This document shows positions 34,315-36,007 of a stretch of DNA of 36,007 nucleotides, piece after piece (positions within the stretch are counted from its first letter, which is position 1; every line of letters begins with the position of its first letter). Origin of the DNA: Flavobacteriaceae bacterium (GTDB taxonomy: Bacteria; Bacteroidota; Bacteroidia; Flavobacteriales; Flavobacteriaceae); contig CANLLR010000025.1 of NCBI GenBank assembly GCA_947491985.1, positions 1-36,007 of the forward strand, read 5' to 3'. The position numbers and the translations under genes are program-made. Under the pieces are notes generated by a model. The model was not told the origin of the DNA, searched no databases, and was given only the letters and a program-made list of their open reading frames with translations.

Positions 34315-34905
34315 TTACAATTTATAGTTAATTAACTCAACTACAACTTCATTACGTCTATTCATAACTTCATATGGTGGGTTGTACCCTAGAAAAGTAA
34401 ATTTATTTATATAATTTAATTTTTCTTTGACTAATTCATTGATTAAAATAGACTTATATTTTTCAATCTTTTCATCATCTGCCCATCCATCAAAGCGAAT
34501 GGCGGCAATAATTTTTTCTTCCTGTTTTTCAAAAACTATTTTACTATTTTTAGGATTTGGTAAATTTTTCAAATTATAATTTTTTGGAACCATAAACATC
34601 ATTTTAGAAGTATCTCCTAATTCCATAACTACAGGTGAGGTCATGGCGATTTTTTCGTTAGATTCATTTTCTCCAAAAATATACCCTGCCAATATACCAA
34701 AACCTTCACTTGAGCTTTCTTTGTACCCTTTTTTGTTGAGTTTTACACTCGAAAACAAGGCGGGGTCATATTTTCTTATTTCAAATTTGTCAAACTTCTT
34801 AATTACCTTGTAACTGTGTTGTTCTGTTTGTTGAGTGCTTCTTGATATATAAATTTGTGGTATTGCTATTAATAATAAAATTGAAATAATAACTACTGCT
34901 TTCAT
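34315..34905 (-). CDS. SOUL-family heme-binding protein
   Basis: 196 residues. An N-terminal hydrophobic segment (MKAVVIISILLLIAIPQIYI) acts as signal or anchor, so the domain probably lies in the periplasm. The SOUL/HBP fold spans ~30-195: YKVIKKFDKFEIRKYDPALF at the start, then GFGILAGYIFGENESNEKIAMTSPVVME, the hallmark 'Y/F-I-x-G-x-N-...-I-x-M-T-x-P-V', then MMFMVPKNY and the RFDGWADDEKIEKY block, ending GYNPPYEVMNRRNEVVVEL. Family members bind heme or other hydrophobic ligands; the bacterial role is unclear. Single gene between M13 peptidase and an XRE remnant. Confidence 0.93.
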   Translation of the reverse strand: MKAVVIISILLLIAIPQIYISRSTQQTEQHSYKVIKKFDKFEIRKYDPALFSSVKLNKKGYKESSSEGFGILAGYIFGENESNEKIAMTSPVVMELGDTSKMMFMVPKNYNLKNLPNPKNSKIVFEKQEEKIIAAIRFDGWADDEKIEKYKSILINELVKEKLNYINKFTFLGYNPPYEVMNRRNEVVVELINYKL

Positions 34906-34933
34906 ATGGATTAAAAATTGTAAGGTAAAAAAA

Positions 34934-34941
34934 CAAATTTA
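34934..34941 (-). promoter_or_regulatory. -7 element for the SOUL gene
   Basis: TAAATTTG on the minus strand, 29 nt upstream of the ATG. No -33 TTG at normal spacing. Confidence 0.5.
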
Positions 34942-35022
34942 ACCAACTTACATGGAATTTCTATTTTTTTATTTAAAATTTTACTTCCACAGTTTATAGG
35001 ATAGTATTTTTTAGTTTTTCTA

Positions 35023-35159
35023 CTATTCATTAAATCCAGTGAAAAATTCTTCTAATGACACATTCATTGCTTTCAAAATTTTAATACATGTATTTAATTG
35101 AATGTTGGCACCAGCTTTATTCTTTCCATCGCGAGGCCGAGTGTTTTAATGTTTGCCAT
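35023..35159 (-). pseudogene. Remnant of a second XRE-family regulator
   Basis: On the minus strand ATG 35159 begins MANIKTLGLAMER and soon goes off frame. In another frame RDGKNKAGANIQLNTCIKIL followed by KAMNVSLEEFFTGFNE ends at TAG 35023-35025. The latter is a typical C-terminal end of small XRE repressors ('gk.ka.niqL.tl.kIl.al.vsleeff'), and the former looks like the start of such a protein. The helix-turn-helix in between is missing, so this is a gene with an internal deletion and frameshift. No second gene fragment is seen in the surrounding 400 bp. Confidence 0.65.
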
Positions 35160-35192
35160 AAATGTTGGTTTATGGTCTTGGAATGTTATTTT

Positions 35193-35211
35193 GTGCAAAC
35201 TATGTGCAAAC
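35193..35211. repeat. Direct repeat GTGCAAAC x2
   Basis: GTGCAAAC at 35193-35200 and 35204-35211, 11 bp apart (one helical turn), just upstream of the XRE remnant's start. It may be a leftover operator of that regulator. Confidence 0.4.
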
Positions 35212-35220
35212 TTTTAATCC

Positions 35221-35252
35221 AAAAAAGACCTCACATGGCTGTGAAGTCTTTT
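35221..35252 (-). terminator. Terminator of the GH16 gene
   Basis: Minus-strand stem AAAGACTTCAC-agccat-GTGAGGTCTTT (one mismatch-type pair) followed by T6, 88 nt past the GH16 stop. Confidence 0.85.
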
Positions 35253-35259
35253 CTTTAGT

Positions 35260-35337
35260 AGCTCCCCCTCTTGGAGAAAGTTGCAGTTTTTATAAGTTAA
35301 AATATCTATTAATTATCTTTAAATCAATAATGTAAAA
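35260..35337 (-). repeat. Duplicated 3'-flank element, copy 2 (downstream of GH16 gene)
   Basis: Second copy of the element at 34207-34290: 30 of 33 identical in the core (35260-35292), weaker similarity toward the GH16 stop. Confidence 0.7.
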
Positions 35338-35339
35338 AT

Positions 35340-36007
35340 TTATTTCTTAATGAACTTATAATTGTTTTTCTCATTTCCGCTTACTATTTGAATAAAGTAC
35401 ATGCCTTGAGGAAAAGCTGAAACATCTATAATTGTTTGTTTATTATTTAAAATTTTAGAATTGAGTTCTTGACCCAAAATAGAGTAAATTGTTGCTCGAT
35501 TTCCGATTTTATTTTCTGAAATTATTAGATTTAACTGGTCAGTAACCGGATTTGGAAATACCACGAAATCAGTTTCATTAGTTATATTGCTATTTCCTAA
35601 ACTGGTTTGCTGATACACCCTAACATAATCAATTTCCATAGCAGATTGAACAAATTTTGCAGGTACATTGGACATAATGGCTATATTTAATAAAATATAT
35701 TGTTCAGTGTCAAAAGGCCAAGTAAATTGATTTTTAATTAATGGTTCATAGTTGAGATGATTAATACCATCTACGCTTAATGTTATTCTTTCATTATTCC
35801 ATTCAAGCGCATAAATATGGAAATCACTAGTTACACCATCTTTATATTGATAATTAGCAATATATTCATCTATCGACAAATTGCCATCTATTGGATGGTG
35901 GACTGCGCTTGATATTACATTGGACCCCCAGTATTCCATAATGTCTATTTCGCCACAGGCAGGCCATGTAACAGCACCATATCCATTTAACTGCCAATAG
36001 GCTCCTA
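35340..36007 (-). CDS. Glycoside hydrolase family 16 (beta-glucanase/laminarinase type) with T9SS sorting domain, 5'-truncated by window end
   Basis: The frame is open to the window edge, so the N-terminus (signal peptide and first half of the jelly roll) is missing; about 222 codons are visible. The GH16 catalytic signature GEIDIMEYWG is complete: nucleophile Glu at 35949-35951, Asp at 35943-35945, acid/base Glu at 35934-35936. Downstream come FHIYALEWNNERITLSVDG and MEIDYVRVYQ, the usual end of the GH16 domain, then a linker and a type A T9SS sorting domain (VVFPNPVTDQLNL, GMYFIQIVSG). Secreted enzyme acting on beta-1,3 or mixed-linkage glucans such as laminarin; exact specificity not readable. 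Confidence 0.93.
   Translation of the reverse strand, partial: GAYWQLNGYGAVTWPACGEIDIMEYWGSNVISSAVHHPIDGNLSIDEYIANYQYKDGVTSDFHIYALEWNNERITLSVDGINHLNYEPLIKNQFTWPFDTEQYILLNIAIMSNVPAKFVQSAMEIDYVRVYQQTSLGNSNITNETDFVVFPNPVTDQLNLIISENKIGNRATIYSILGQELNSKILNNKQTIIDVSAFPQGMYFIQIVSGNEKNNYKFIKK

Overview
The window looks like chromosome from a member of the Flavobacteriaceae, most likely Flavobacterium or a close relative. The evidence is the AT-rich sequence, start sites without Shine-Dalgarno sequences, many Bacteroidetes-type promoter elements (-7 TAnnTTTG), type IX secretion (T9SS) C-terminal sorting domains on three secreted proteins, flavobacterial lipoprotein signals, and a threonine dehydrogenase of the type described in Flavobacterium. 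No gene for T9SS itself, rRNA or CRISPR was seen.

Left end (1-3.2 kb): the tail of a probable serine recombinase runs into the 3' half of tRNA-Leu(CAA), so the window probably begins at the edge of an integrated element. It is followed by prs and rplY (PRPP synthesis and ribosomal protein L25) and a small secreted protein. 3.2-9.9 kb is mostly housekeeping: a Cys-rich microprotein, ferritin, a CAT-like acetyltransferase, the metG-HAD phosphatase pair, an S66 LD-carboxypeptidase, a YraN-type protein and an alpha/beta hydrolase. 9.9-16.1 kb holds a T9SS-secreted M12-type metalloprotease facing mfd, which overlaps an upstream lipoprotein gene. 16.3-22.9 kb holds L-threonine dehydrogenase, a two-gene unit encoding a membrane-anchored HMA-like protein and a globin-like lipoprotein with a surface-export-like signal, an NTF2-like protein, a lipoprotein L,D-transpeptidase, amt and a 2OG-Fe(II) oxygenase.

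Right part (22.9-36 kb): a broken XRE regulator gene with an intact-looking tandem operator, a lipoprotein with a duplicated NPPHGQxGHxC motif, a repeat-rich intergenic region, a 2425-residue modular T9SS protein with a nucleotidase-like domain, an M13 metallopeptidase lipoprotein, a SOUL heme-binding protein, a second XRE remnant and a GH16 glucanase running off the end. Several themes recur: secreted hydrolases that would release phosphate, peptides and glucan oligosaccharides; envelope/peptidoglycan enzymes; and heme or iron proteins (ferritin, globin-like lipoprotein, SOUL). These are grouped by inference, not by operon structure.

Intergenic DNA is rich in short dispersed and palindromic repeats, several of which have a recognisable second copy inside the window. 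The most promising uncharacterised unit is the HMA-like/globin lipoprotein pair at 17.3-18.4 kb. All calls come from reading the sequence and from memory of protein families; no database search was run.
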